Of a stretch of 64,000 nt of DNA, positions 54,808 through 63,951 are shown piece after piece. The DNA comes from Phlebotomus papatasi (Eukaryota > Arthropoda > Insecta > Diptera > Psychodidae), in assembly GCF_024763615.1 (NCBI RefSeq), contig NC_077225.1, forward strand, positions 372,001-436,000, given 5' to 3'. A model generated the notes under the pieces. It was not told the origin of the DNA, did not search any database, and worked only from the letters and a program-made list of their open reading frames with translations. The position numbers and the translations under genes were made by a program. Each line of letters begins with the position of its first letter. Within the stretch, counting starts at the first letter, position 1.

Positions 54808-55375
54808 GGTCAATAAAAAATAAAAATTGCTCAGCAAAAAATTAAAAACGAGCAGTTAAAAATATAAATTGGTCAGTAAAAAATTAAATGTGTTCAGTAA
54901 AAAATTAAATGTGTTCAGTAAAAAATTAAAAGTGTTCAGTAAAAAATTAAATGTAGTCAGAAAAAATAAAATGTGGTCAGTAAAAAATAAAAAATGGTCA
55001 GTAAAAAATAAAAATTGGTCAGTAGAAAATTAGAAACGAGCAGTAAAAAATAAAAAGTGGTCAGTAAAAAATATAAAAATGGTCAGTAAAAAACAAAAAG
55101 TGGTCAATAAAATATTAAAAAGTTATCAGTGAAAAATAAAATATAGTCTGTGAAAAATTAAAAAAGAGCAGTAAAAAACAAAATTTGATCAGTAGAAAAT
55201 CAAAAGTGGTCAGTAAATATAAAAAGTGGTCAGCGAAAAAAGAAAAATGATCAGTGAAAAATAAAATATGGTCAGTGAAAAATTAAAAATGAGCAGTAAA
55301 AAATAAAATTTGATCAGTAGAAAATCAAAAGTGGTCAGAGGAAAATAAAAAGTGGTCAGTAAAAAATAAAAAATA
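54808..55375 (+). repeat. ~21-bp minisatellite, right part
   Basis: Continuation of 48116-48879 after the BEL-4 insertion, about 26 units of GGTCAGTAAAAAATAAAAA type. It ends near 55375 in AAAAATAGCACTAAA. Confidence 0.92.
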
Positions 55376-56575
55376 GCACTAAATAGTCGTACACAATGCT
55401 AGTCATTTTTTTATTAAAGCTGAGCAATTTCTACACTGTCAGATTGTTTTTTTGAAGACCTGTGAATTTTATATACAACCGTAGCTTTCTTTTTTACTGA
55501 AACTAAAAGTTTCAGACTCTGACATTAATTTTATATTTATAGATTAAAAACATAAAACTGAAAGATCTCCTTTTCAAGGAATATGACTCAAAGTTATTGA
55601 TCATCTTTAAAACAAATCTAAAATTTGTGTCTGACGTCTAATAATTTTGAAACGTTTTTTTTTTTAATAGAAGGATAGTCCAAAAAAATAAATTAAATAT
55701 CGTTGCATCTATCAACAATTGTTGTATCTTCTGATAGCTTAAATAACAATTCTTATACTCTATGTATTACGATATTACTTCAATAATTGCATAATAGGCT
55801 ATGAGAAAGTTCCGACAATTACTAATGCAAGCGACGATATTGAAAATCAAAAATATAGTTTTAAGTATTGTTAAATTATCACTTATAAAATAAAAAAAGA
55901 ACAATAAAAAACCTCAACACTTGCCGAAGATAGAGCATTTTTAACATTTATGTAAAAATCTCAAGTGAGTATTTAAACGCGAGACATCGTCCATACGCCC
56001 TTTATGTCGAGTCCGAAATTTTTTTGAGCAAAGCGAAAATAATTTTTTTGTAAGTGTAACTTGGAACAGGTTGCTTGTAAGTCCCAATGTCCCAAGTTTG
56101 AAGTTTGAATACTGTTAGAGGGCACCACCGCTGACACCATTGGCACCCCTAAATGAAGTATCATGCCAGTGGCCGCCATTCTTTCATTCATTCTTCCCTT
56201 ATTCTTCATTCAGTAAAGACGCTCTCAATATCATTCTCACATTATAGTCATTTCTTATAATAAAAGTTGAAGTTCCACTCTAATAAAATTTATTAAAATT
56301 AAATCAAGTGTTTGGTTTGGACCGACCACCTCTCATAACCCTTCGGCGACAACGTGGGATAATTAAATATTAAATTCCTCTTCTTTCCGAAGGTACCAAG
56401 CCACAACAAATACAAAAAAGAAAACGAGAAAACATAGCATCAAAAAGTTTTTTTTTTAATTAAACCCTTGTTACACTGATATTAAAAATTAAATAACTTT
56501 GTATCGAAAGGCGTGAAATCAGAGTGTCATGTAATCTAATACATTTCCGACACTCTGAAAAACCGTGGTCCAGTG
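55376..56575. other. Unassigned AT-rich sequence, possible LTR-element remnant
   Basis: No open frame with a recognisable domain. The stretch CCTCTCATAACCCTTCGGCGACAACGTGGGA near 56323-56355, quoted here as adjoining short words, resembles the sequence around the primer site of some Gypsy-type elements. No LTR pair was found. Confidence 0.3.
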
Positions 56576-56940
56576 AATGAAGTGCAATATTTTCATCGTG
56601 AAACACTAAAAATCATTGTTCTGAAACACTGAAAAACAGTGTTTCGAACAATGAAGTGCAAAATTTTCATGGTATAAAACACTGGAAAACATTGTTCTGA
56701 AACACTGAAAAACAGTGTTTCGAACAATGAAGTTCAATATATTCATCGTGTAAAACACTAAAAATCATTGTTCAGGAACGCTGAAAAACAGTGTTTCGAT
56801 CAATAAAATGCAAAATTCTGATCCTATGAAACACCGAAAAGCATTGTTCCCAAACGCTGAAAATCAGTGTTTCAAAAGATGCTATATGTTCCATTGTTTC
56901 CAAAAGATGATTTTCAGTGTTTGAAAAAAGATGGTTGGTC
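56576..56940. repeat. ~76-bp tandem repeat built of ACTGAAAAACAGTG palindromes
   Basis: Units start near 56576, 56650, 56726, 56802 and 56878 (partial). Each holds CATTGTTCTGAAACACTG and AACACTGAAAAACAGTGTTT, the latter a hairpin with an AAAAA loop. Divergence rises to the right. Confidence 0.85.
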
Positions 56941-56944
56941 ATCT

Positions 56945-57467
56945 TGTGGTGACCCCAACTGAGGCCACCTTGTTGTCTCTGGATCCAGTGAAACACAACT
57001 TCTTTTTCCCAAGAGCTGCTTTATTTAAAGAAGGTTACACTACCCAATGACATGGGCTACGTTTACACAGTGACTGAACCAACATCTTGAATCTAGCTAC
57101 TCTTTTTATACTAAAATCCTCCACTCGCACCCTAATTCTATTCGACATTATTTCCCGTGGGAAGGTGTCCAATTAGTGATTCAGGGCGAACCTCTAGATA
57201 ACTATCGTCTGGAGATGATCGTTAAGTGCTTTTCAAAATATCCAACTATCCACTTTCGCTATCTCTAGAGTTTTCTCCAACACTTTCTATATCCTTAAGA
57301 AAGGGCATGCTTAATTGAGATGACCGAGGACCACACACCCTTTCGATCTTTGTTATCTTTGTCCCTATTTCTTTTCGGGCTTTTATGGCTTTCTTGGCGC
57401 GAGCTCTTATTTTACGACCGTCTCGAAGAGAACTGGGTGATAAACAACTTTTATTCACCATAAAACT
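56945..57467 (-). repeat. Probable 3' LTR of BEL-5
   Basis: On the minus strand, after the pol relic, a purine stretch GAAGTAGAAGTGGAG is followed by TGGTGAATAAAAGTTG, which is part of an inverted repeat ending TTTATCACC. Further on lie TATAAAAAG (57101-57109) and AATAAA (57020-57025), in promoter-then-poly(A) order. No second copy exists, so the limits are estimates. A 71-codon Lys/Arg-rich open frame (57246-57461) lies inside. Confidence 0.45.
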
Positions 57468-57702
57468 CCACTTCTACTTCACAATTTCACAAAATTAAAA
57501 AGTATTGAACAATGTGTTGAATTTAGGGTATGCGATTGACTTGATGAGTTTCCCGCAATGGTTACTAAGAGACTAAATGATTGAGGCGCAAAATTGCCTC
57601 TTGGAGAGGTCGAAGCATACGAGGAATCTGCTGACTCGCGTCTCTTGCCACACGCAGCGGCTGGACACATGATCCTCATGCCCGTGTGCAGAGGCGGATT
57701 CC

Positions 57703-58128
57703 TCATGGATAGGAATAATGCGTCAACATTGCTCCTGGGCCGGGTTCTGAGGGTGGTAATCCCTCCATTGGTATTAAAACAACTCGTTGAACGGCCCGTT
57801 GAAAAGTACCCTTTGTAGTACGTATGGTAACAACACGACATTTTCCGTCCTCTCCAGGATGTGCGGCTTCCACGATTCCCATAGACGACTGATTGGGAGC
57901 AGCCTGATCCTCTTGTAGGAGGACAAGATCGCCTGCTTTTGATGTTATCCTGAGACGTGTACCACTTCTTTTTAGGCTGAAGTGTATGTATGTACTCTCT
58001 TTTCCACCTAGATGCAAAGTGTTGCAGGAGTTTTTGACATAACTGCCATCTGGTAAGAGAATGAGGCGAAACGGTGGTGAGATTGATCTCAGGAAGCATG
58101 TTTAATGGCTTCCCAACAAGGAAATGAC
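57703..58128 (-). pseudogene. BEL-5 DUF5641 segment
   Basis: Directly after the MITE, one frame encodes MLPEINLTTVSPHSLTRWQL and KLLQHFASRWKREYIHTLQ. It shifts near 57930 to another frame with GDLVLLQEDQAAPNQSSMG and VVTIRTTKGTFQRAVQRVV. Together these are the C-terminal BEL/Pao pol domain that follows integrase. The shift is a disabling lesion. Confidence 0.8.
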
Positions 58129-58131
58129 CAG

Positions 58132-58651
58132 TAGCCGAATTTTACAATATCAAATATGTGAATAAGATTTTCAAATGTGAGAATCCTATCCTCAAACTCA
58201 CACTACTCACATTGATTTGAGAACGTTTTGGTCGAAAAATCGCATGCAACTTGCACAATGAGGTGCTCAGAGCAAAAGTGGACCGTTTTAATATGGAATG
58301 GCATACAATGGAGACCACTCTTACTCTAAGCGTCTCCAATGTGAGTTGAGTTTCAACTCAGGGTGAGTAAAATTGTGTGAGTTTGAGCAAAAAAGTTTGA
58401 GTTTGGTAATTGAGTAAACTCAACATTTTCATCTTTCACATTTACTAAAAACAAATATGTTCAAAAACATCTAAAATGATACTATTTATTTTTTTTTATG
58501 AATATTGCAATATGATTGTGCATCTTATTGTGCGATTTGCATGCGATTTTTCGAACAACGTTCTCAATCAATGTGAGTAGTGTGAGTTTGAGAATAGGAT
58601 TCTCACATTTGAAAATCTCATTCTCATATTTGATATTGTAAAATTCGGCTA
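58132..58651. mobile_element. 520-bp MITE inserted in BEL-5 pol
   Basis: Ends TAGCCGAATTTTACAATATC and its reverse complement. The inverted repeats extend about 130 bp with minor mismatches and include CTCACACTACTCACATTGAT. It is flanked by the 3-bp duplication CAG (58129-58131 and 58652-58654). Removing the element and one CAG brings the two sides of the pol frame back into register at the TPGH motif, which supports the boundaries. The 3-bp duplication could fit PIF/Harbinger- or CACTA-like enzymes; the family is unknown. Confidence 0.88.
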
Positions 58652-58654
58652 CAG

Positions 58655-59273
58655 GTGTCAAAGCTGCAGGCTCATTGGGGTCTTCTGGCAGCGGTGTTAA
58701 AGGTCGGCTACGTAAAATAGCCTCCACTTGGCAGATTACTGTGGAGAGTTCCTCAAAGGTTAGGATGGTGGTTCCTATTTCTCTTCGTAAATGAAACTTC
58801 AAAGATTTAATGGCCGCTTCATGGAGACCTCCATGATGCGGAGATCGTGGTGGCATAAAATGGAACGTTATGCCTTTGGTGGTACATTCATCATGGAAAC
58901 TAGATTCTGATTTTAGTTGATTAAGCAGATTTTTTAGAATTGCGTCAGCTCCACGGAAATTGGTGGCATTATCGCAATAAATGTGCGATGGAGTAGAGCG
59001 ACGAGATATGAACCTCCTAAGAGCGGCAATAAATGAATTAGTGGTAAGATCACCCACTACTTCCAAATGAATGGCCTTGGTGGCAAAGCAAACGAAGGCA
59101 CAGATATAGGTTTTGTAGGAAGCACCTCCGCGTTTGTAGGCGGGTCTGGTTAAAACTGGTCCACAGAAGTCAACAGCACAAGCAGCAAATGGAGTACTGA
59201 GAGTAAACCGGTCTAGTGGTAGATTCCCCATCAGCTGGTTGAGGAGAGTAGGCTTGTGCCGAAAACATGTAAT
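58655..59273 (-). pseudogene. BEL-5 integrase core
   Basis: Continues in the frame of the upstream segment after one TGA. All three catalytic residues are visible: D in CAVDFCG, D in YCDNATNF and E in HHGGLHEAAIKS. FEELSTVICQVEAILRSRPL and EPAALTP follow before the MITE begins. Confidence 0.87.
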
Positions 59274-59750
59274 TCATGTTCTGCACACTTTTCTGGTGAG
59301 AGCCCGAGAGCCTAGAGGCCAATATCTTTGTCTCAACGTAGCTAGCAGCAGTTGAGGCCCAATATGTTGATGATCTTGGTGAAATTGTGTGGCAATCATG
59401 TAGGAAAGATTGCATTTGGGTAGCAAAATTGGGTGACGAATGTCATATCCCTCTGAAGAGTTCTTCAACCTTCCTCCGACACGTATTAAACTTTGATGAT
59501 CCACAAACAGACTGAGTGGCCATAGGTGACGGAAAGCTCGAGTAGATGTCAAGTTTCCGTTCTGGATAGCAAGCTTTGCCCCATGAAGGTACGTGTCTTG
59601 GACGAAGGAGATGAGCCTTTTCTCGGCATGATCTAAATCGACTGGGGTTAAGGGTAAGGTAGTTTTGGTTTTGAAAAATATGCGCAAGACATAGGCAAGG
59701 ATGCGCGTGAGTAGTAAGTATGGTACCGCACGCCCCCCTTTTTTGTGCAT
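59274..59750 (-). pseudogene. BEL-5 integrase N-terminal region
   Basis: 158 open codons. LLLTRILAYVLRIF and PVDLDHAEKRL are the linker after RNase H. LIRVGGRLKNS and the zinc segment with HQDHQHIGPQLLLATLRQRYWPL follow. It ends in TGA at 59274-59276. The start at 59750 coincides with loss of similarity, so this is the truncation point. Confidence 0.85.
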
Positions 59751-59920
59751 ATCTAAACCTTAGGCATAGAAATACACACACTCTGTACAACACCAAACCT
59801 TACCCTCAAACTTTTGTATTGTGCAGGTTTGAGCCTCATTTTACAGAGGTACACGTTTGCACGCACTGTACAATACTAAACCTTATTTTAAAACATTGTG
59901 TGCAGGCATACATTCTCATA
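59751..59920. other. Short imperfect repeats, unassigned
   Basis: CACTCTGTACAACACCAAACC and CACTGTACAATACTAAACC occur about 95 bp apart (59777 and 59863), suggesting a degenerate two-unit repeat. No gene. Confidence 0.45.
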
Positions 59921-60147
59921 TGTAGGGGAGATATGGGTTACTTTGAGCTGTGAGTTTACATTGTTATACGATTCTTTCAAATATTTCCAAAAGAAAACTG
60001 GGCTCTAACGTGATGTAATTTGGATAGACAAAACAATTATGGATCGAAATAAAATAATTGCAAGAACCAGCTTCACTTAGAAATAGGCAAAAAAGCCTCA
60101 TAACAATCTAGCTCCACAGCTCAAAGTAGCCGCACCTTCCCCTTACA
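59921..60147. mobile_element. 227-bp MITE with TGTAGGGGAGATA ends
   Basis: TGTAGGGGAGATATGGGTTA with CTTTGAGCTGTG at 59921-59952 is mirrored by CACAGCTCAAAGTAGC and CACCTTCCCCTTACA ending at 60147. Inverted repeats are about 32 bp with four or five mismatches. Length and ends recall the MITE at 45248-45472. Confidence 0.65.
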
Positions 60148-60414
60148 GTGCTAAGCCGCATACACAGAGGCATACTTTTGTATTGGCCATTGCTGGGCCT
60201 CATACTAATGATGTTCGAATTTGTACTGTATAATGCGCAAATGTAGATTGAAAAGAATGATGCTGCGTGTGTAAGAATAGAAAATTCGAAAACCATAAAG
60301 ACAAGAAAACCAAAAAGAAGAACCATGGAATGAGTGGAATCAGTGTACCAAATAAAACATAATGATGCTTTTCATATTCTTGATAAACTGCATTTATTTT
60401 ATTTATCAGTAATT
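60148..60414. other. Unassigned sequence beside the Polinton
   Basis: No gene or repeat recognised. A Polinton terminal inverted repeat might lie here, but its partner would be outside the window. Confidence 0.35.
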
Positions 60415-61066
60415 TTACAAATCCTCTTCACTGATTTCAATATAATTTACTCCCTTTATTTTAGCTTGTAATTTTCGAATCTTGTCTATATATTACTGAC
60501 TTTTATTTTTCACATTGACATCTAATTCTTCTTCACTATCACTTTCAAATTTTTTTCTTTCCTTATCTAAGCTCTTTTTGGGTTGTTTCTTTTTTGAAAC
60601 ATCTTTCTCCTCATCATTTTTTCTTTTTAGCACCACTTTTTTCTTTTTCCTGGGGGAAATTGTTTTCCACCCACCTTTTCACTTTACCACGGCGTTCATT
60701 TAAGTTTAAATCACTTTCACTCTCACTTTCAGTTACCCCATTCACAGGATTGTCTTCTTTCTCTAAAATCTCCTCCAGATGGCTTTTCTTTTTCATTTCA
60801 ATCTTCGCCTTCATGATGGTTTTAGGGGTTCCATCCTCCACGATCAGAGTTTCCCACACCTTGACCGTTGCCATCATCCAATGATCATCTTTTCGAAGTT
60901 CATGCATATGAGGGTGGATTTTCTTGGAGACGCGGCTGGGCAAATACACTTTTTGCCCGTCCTCCAAAACTGCAACCACACAAGGGTTGGATGAATCAAA
61001 ACGCGATATTCCTTCCTCCAATCGGTGTGTATGCAAAATATAATGTGTTTGCAAATCGGGCTTCAA
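60415..61066 (-). pseudogene. Polinton small conserved protein with VYLPSRV motif, frameshifted tail
   Basis: 150 codons from ATG 61066, overlapping the end of the capsid frame by 71 bases. The central part (AVLEDGQKVYLPSRVSKKI, ~33-52) resembles small proteins with a V-LPKRF motif found in Polintons and related insect sequences; their function is not known to me. A Lys-rich and then Glu/Ser-rich tail follows. The frame ends at an A-run near 60614. A different frame stays open beyond it for about 40 codons of similar charged composition to TAA 60493-60495, then to 60415. This suggests a one-base indel. The N-terminus may be shorter than shown. Confidence 0.6.
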
Positions 61067-62243
61067 TTCTAACTGATCCTTGCTCCAAAAGGGACATATA
61101 TCCTTCTGAATGTGAATCTGGATCTAAATCAAAAGCAAGTAAAAAGAATCCTTTTTTGAAATCTTCTAGAGTTATCTGATGGGATTTATATCCGTGATGA
61201 ATACCTGTTCCAGAAAATAATGTTTGGTATGCTCTGGCATATTGATTCTGTTTAAAATCCATCCGAAGAGGCTGTATTGGATGTGGCATTCCGTTTATAA
61301 GTAGAGCAAAGTCAGTAATATTATAATGCTGAAAGTTAAAAGGATTCATAGATTTTTGTCCGTTATAAGCTTGATTGTCTACCATTCCGAATATAATTCT
61401 GCGAGGTAGAACTCCATGAATGATGTTATCCAAATTAATAGATGATGAACCTGAAGGCACAGTTACAGTTTTGATTTCCACTTTTTTGTAATGATATATT
61501 GCATTTTCTTTCTCTAGCACTGTATTGTGTGCAAGAAGAATATTTGGATTCAATGTGATTTGATTCATATACATTGTAGCTTCCAAGAGACGAAACTGAG
61601 GATTTTGATTGTTTTCACATAGAAGAAAAAAGCTAGGTTTTTCAAGATTAATAATAACCCGTAAATCAACGTTATTAATTAACAGTACAGGTTGATTCAA
61701 CAAATCGCAATGCAATCTTCCCATGAGTTCTACTACTGTACTATTTTTAATAACTTCTTGTCTTGCATAGAAACCTTGATTTTGAATGGATAAATCATCC
61801 AATGCTTCTGTATCCCGATACCATCCAGAGTTCTTCAAAAATGTATTTTTCGCATCTGTACCATAAGTTAAAAGTGTTTCCAAATAACTTCTGTAGTGGT
61901 AATCGCCTTCACTTTGAGAAATGGACTTTCCATTTAAGGATAATGAGCATGACCGGATAAGTGAGTGAAGAATATTGTTTACAATACTAGGTTGATTTTC
62001 ATCAGTATCTTTATATTTTTGTCCTACATCATTTAAGAGTTGAATTTTAAATCTTATATAAATTGATGAGAGATCGCGATAGCAATCTCCATGTGCTACA
62101 GAATAAAATTCTACAACAGAAGGATTATCAAGGCTTGCGATGGGTTGATAGGAAACTTCTTCTGTTCTTAAAATTGAAGTTTGTATAGGAGGGCTTGCAA
62201 AAATATCCAGTTCACTTTTCATACATTCGGTATATTTAGACAT
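60996..62243 (-). CDS. Polinton F54H12.2-like capsid protein (probable major capsid family)
   Basis: 415 codons with ATG at 62243. Diagnostic family segments: SELDIFASPPIQTSI (~10), YIRFKIQLL (~63), LHSLIRSCSLSLNGKSIS (~95), YRSYLETLLTYG (~120), IIFGMVDNQAYNG (~284), NPFNFQHYNIT (~301) and GYMSLLEQGSVRIEARFA (~385). The family is widespread in insects as F54H12.2-like protein and belongs to Polintons; its assignment to the double jelly-roll major capsid is from general knowledge, with some uncertainty. The usual acidic C-terminal end is replaced by YTPIGGRNIAF, so the last residues may be altered. The start overlaps the stop of the upstream frame as TAATG. Confidence 0.85.
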   Translation of the reverse strand: MSKYTECMKSELDIFASPPIQTSILRTEEVSYQPIASLDNPSVVEFYSVAHGDCYRDLSSIYIRFKIQLLNDVGQKYKDTDENQPSIVNNILHSLIRSCSLSLNGKSISQSEGDYHYRSYLETLLTYGTDAKNTFLKNSGWYRDTEALDDLSIQNQGFYARQEVIKNSTVVELMGRLHCDLLNQPVLLINNVDLRVIINLEKPSFFLLCENNQNPQFRLLEATMYMNQITLNPNILLAHNTVLEKENAIYHYKKVEIKTVTVPSGSSSINLDNIIHGVLPRRIIFGMVDNQAYNGQKSMNPFNFQHYNITDFALLINGMPHPIQPLRMDFKQNQYARAYQTLFSGTGIHHGYKSHQITLEDFKKGFFLLAFDLDPDSHSEGYMSLLEQGSVRIEARFANTLYFAYTPIGGRNIAF

Positions 62244-62476
62244 TATGAAAAAATATCAAGTGTCCGAATTTCCTGTTTATCAATTTTCTTATTCGTTTTG
62301 CTTCTGGAACTCTTCTTTTTAATTTTCTTTTTGCCTTTAGATGTTACTTTAGCAATTTTTGATGCAAGTTTGTACAACACTGGCGATTTTCTTTTATTTG
62401 AAGATGTATTATGCGTAGTCAGAGATGGAATGATATCTCCCATTGTATCGGTTTTATATATACCTTTACCACTCAT
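62243..62476 (-). CDS. Polinton small basic protein
   Basis: 77 residues from the ATG at 62474-62476 (an open non-ATG extension reaches 62485). It begins MSGKGIYKTDTMGD and has a Lys-rich C-terminal half (KGKKKIKKKSSRSKTNKK). It overlaps the upstream frame by 11 bases and shares a TAATG with the downstream capsid gene. A DNA-binding core role like adenovirus pX/pVII is inference from size, charge and position. Confidence 0.6.
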   Translation of the reverse strand: MSGKGIYKTDTMGDIIPSLTTHNTSSNKRKSPVLYKLASKIAKVTSKGKKKIKKKSSRSKTNKKIDKQEIRTLDIFS

Positions 62477-62726
62477 TGCTGACAATATTTTTTAGAGCTT
62501 TTTCTGTCAATTCATTTTGTGCTTCACGACCACGATCCTTTAGAATTTGTTTAAAAGGTTTAGTTCCAATGTCTGTAAGAATATCTGACCCAGTTTTAAT
62601 TGCTTGATTTTTAATAACGTTTAACCCTCTCATGAAAACAGGCCTCAAAATTCTAATAAGTCCTCCAAGAATTGAACCCAAACCCCGTCCTCTTTGAACA
62701 CCAAAAAAAATCCGCTCTATACACAT
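62466..62726 (-). CDS. Polinton small Gly/Arg-rich protein
   Basis: 86 residues from ATG 62726. VQRGRGLGSILGGLIRILRP forms an amphipathic or hydrophobic segment near the N-terminus, then IKTGSDILTDIG and LKDRGREAQNEL. Similar short proteins with a GLG-L-RGL pattern accompany capsid genes in Polintons. It recalls adenovirus minor core or pVI-like peptides, but I cannot assign it firmly. Confidence 0.6.
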   Translation of the reverse strand: MCIERIFFGVQRGRGLGSILGGLIRILRPVFMRGLNVIKNQAIKTGSDILTDIGTKPFKQILKDRGREAQNELTEKALKNIVSNEW

Positions 62727-62851
62727 TACCTATTTCACCCCTCCCGCTCTGCGTGAAATAATATTTGGTATATATGTCCGACATTTCTACATAAAATGAC
62801 TTTTTATATAATTTTTCTCTCTATTTATATATTTTTTCAGTCTACAAATGG
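62727..62851. other. Intergenic gap in Polinton
   Basis: 125-bp AT-rich spacer, the only real gap between the Polinton frames. It could hold a promoter for the small-protein and capsid genes; TATATTTTTTC- and TATATGTCC-like words are present but not decisive. Confidence 0.4.
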
Positions 62852-63439
62852 TTACTTCTTTTTAAAATGTAATACCAGCATTGTAGGCGTTGCACTAGGT
62901 TCAAAGTCATAAGGATTTCCATCTTGGGTTGTAATTAAAATTTCAATGGTATCAAAATTTGTTTTTTCTAGAGGATGATATTGAATGCTTTCGAATGATT
63001 TATACACCTCATCGTTTTTTACAAGCAAAATTGTTCTTAAGCATCTTGCAAAGGTATTGCTTACAAGCTGATGTTTAATTACATCCGTATACACAAACAT
63101 TAATTTTCGTGTATGGTCTTGCGGTTTAAATTCTGGAACAATAGAAGGATGCAAAGATGCTCCAAGAAATTGATTATTATTGTTATTATTTATTATTGGA
63201 GGTATATGAGAATTTTCAACAATTTTTAGTAAGGCTTCTTGATTTCGATCATTAAATGGTATATTTACTAATATTGTTTCCATCAGTTCTTCTACAGATT
63301 CATATGTATCTTCATATAAAGGTATATCGAATACTCTATTATTTATTTCAACCGTAACAATAGTCAATGGATCTTTTTTATTTGATATAATTCTTTTGAC
63401 TTTAATTTCAGGCTCTTTGCATTGAAATTCTACAAGCAT
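62852..63439 (-). pseudogene. Polinton minor-capsid-type protein, C-terminal half
   Basis: 195 codons. The C-terminal region RKLMFVYTDVIKHQLVSNT (~114), FESIQYHPLEKTNFDTIEIL (~148) and PTMLVLHFKKK matches the conserved end of the Polinton penton or minor-capsid-like protein. An Asn run (NNNNNN) from an ATT microsatellite lies in the middle. The frame is open upstream of its ATG past 63500, overlapping the end of the N-terminal half, so the two are one gene split by a frameshift near 63520. Confidence 0.78.
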
Positions 63440-63480
63440 TTCCGTAAATGATTCAATTTTAGCTTTTTTTTTCGTAACAC

Positions 63481-63951
63481 CTACACCTTTTTGTACATCA
63501 CATTTAGTAAGATTTTTACAGTTTTTATCAAACGTTCATGAATGTTATTATTATTATTATTATTATTGGTGTTTATAAGCTGTTGAGTTGATCCAACAAA
63601 ATCATTTGAAGAATGAAAATCGCTCAAAAAACTGTTTCTTAAAAGATATAACAAACTATGTAAAGGGGTATAGTGTGCGAACAAAGGTATCTTATAAAAT
63701 TCATCAGATCTTTGTTCATGATTAATTAGTATAACTCTTGGTTGAACTTTTCTTGGAGATTCGCGAATTATGGAAGATTCAGCTATATTAAATGATATTT
63801 CAGCAAGACCAACAACCCACTGATCAGTGAGAAAAATTTTTGAAGGTAATTTAGTTTGAAAGCATGATAAAGTATTATTAGGGAAATAATTGCTAGAAGA
63901 ATTACTTAAAAGAGTTAAATAAAATTCATCTACTGTTGTCATCGACCCCAT
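63481..63951 (-). pseudogene. Polinton minor-capsid-type protein, N-terminal half
   Basis: 156 codons from ATG 63951. EFYLTLLSNSSSNYFPNNTL (~9), FQTKLPSKIFLTDQWVVGLAEISF (~32-55) is the conserved N-terminus of the Polinton minor-capsid family. An Asn run near residue 128 comes from an ATT repeat. The frame ends at TAG 63481 after a shift into unrelated residues (KILLNVMYKKV). Only the break is described here. Confidence 0.78.

Larger units (their letters stand above)
56945..59750 (-). mobile_element. BEL-5: 5'-truncated BEL/Pao relic
   Basis: A minus-strand pol remnant starts abruptly at 59750, just before the integrase region, and runs through integrase and DUF5641 to a probable 3' LTR. It is cut by a 520-bp MITE at 58132-58651. 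Gag, protease and reverse transcriptase are absent. Confidence 0.8.

Noticed and set aside
48116..55375. CRISPR-like array from the regular 21-bp repeats
   Set aside because: Units are contiguous and degenerate, with no unique spacers, in a eukaryotic context.
60415..60450. EISEEDL at the end of the open frame looks like a Myc tag
   Set aside because: Only a chance partial match in a decayed acidic tail; no vector sequence nearby.
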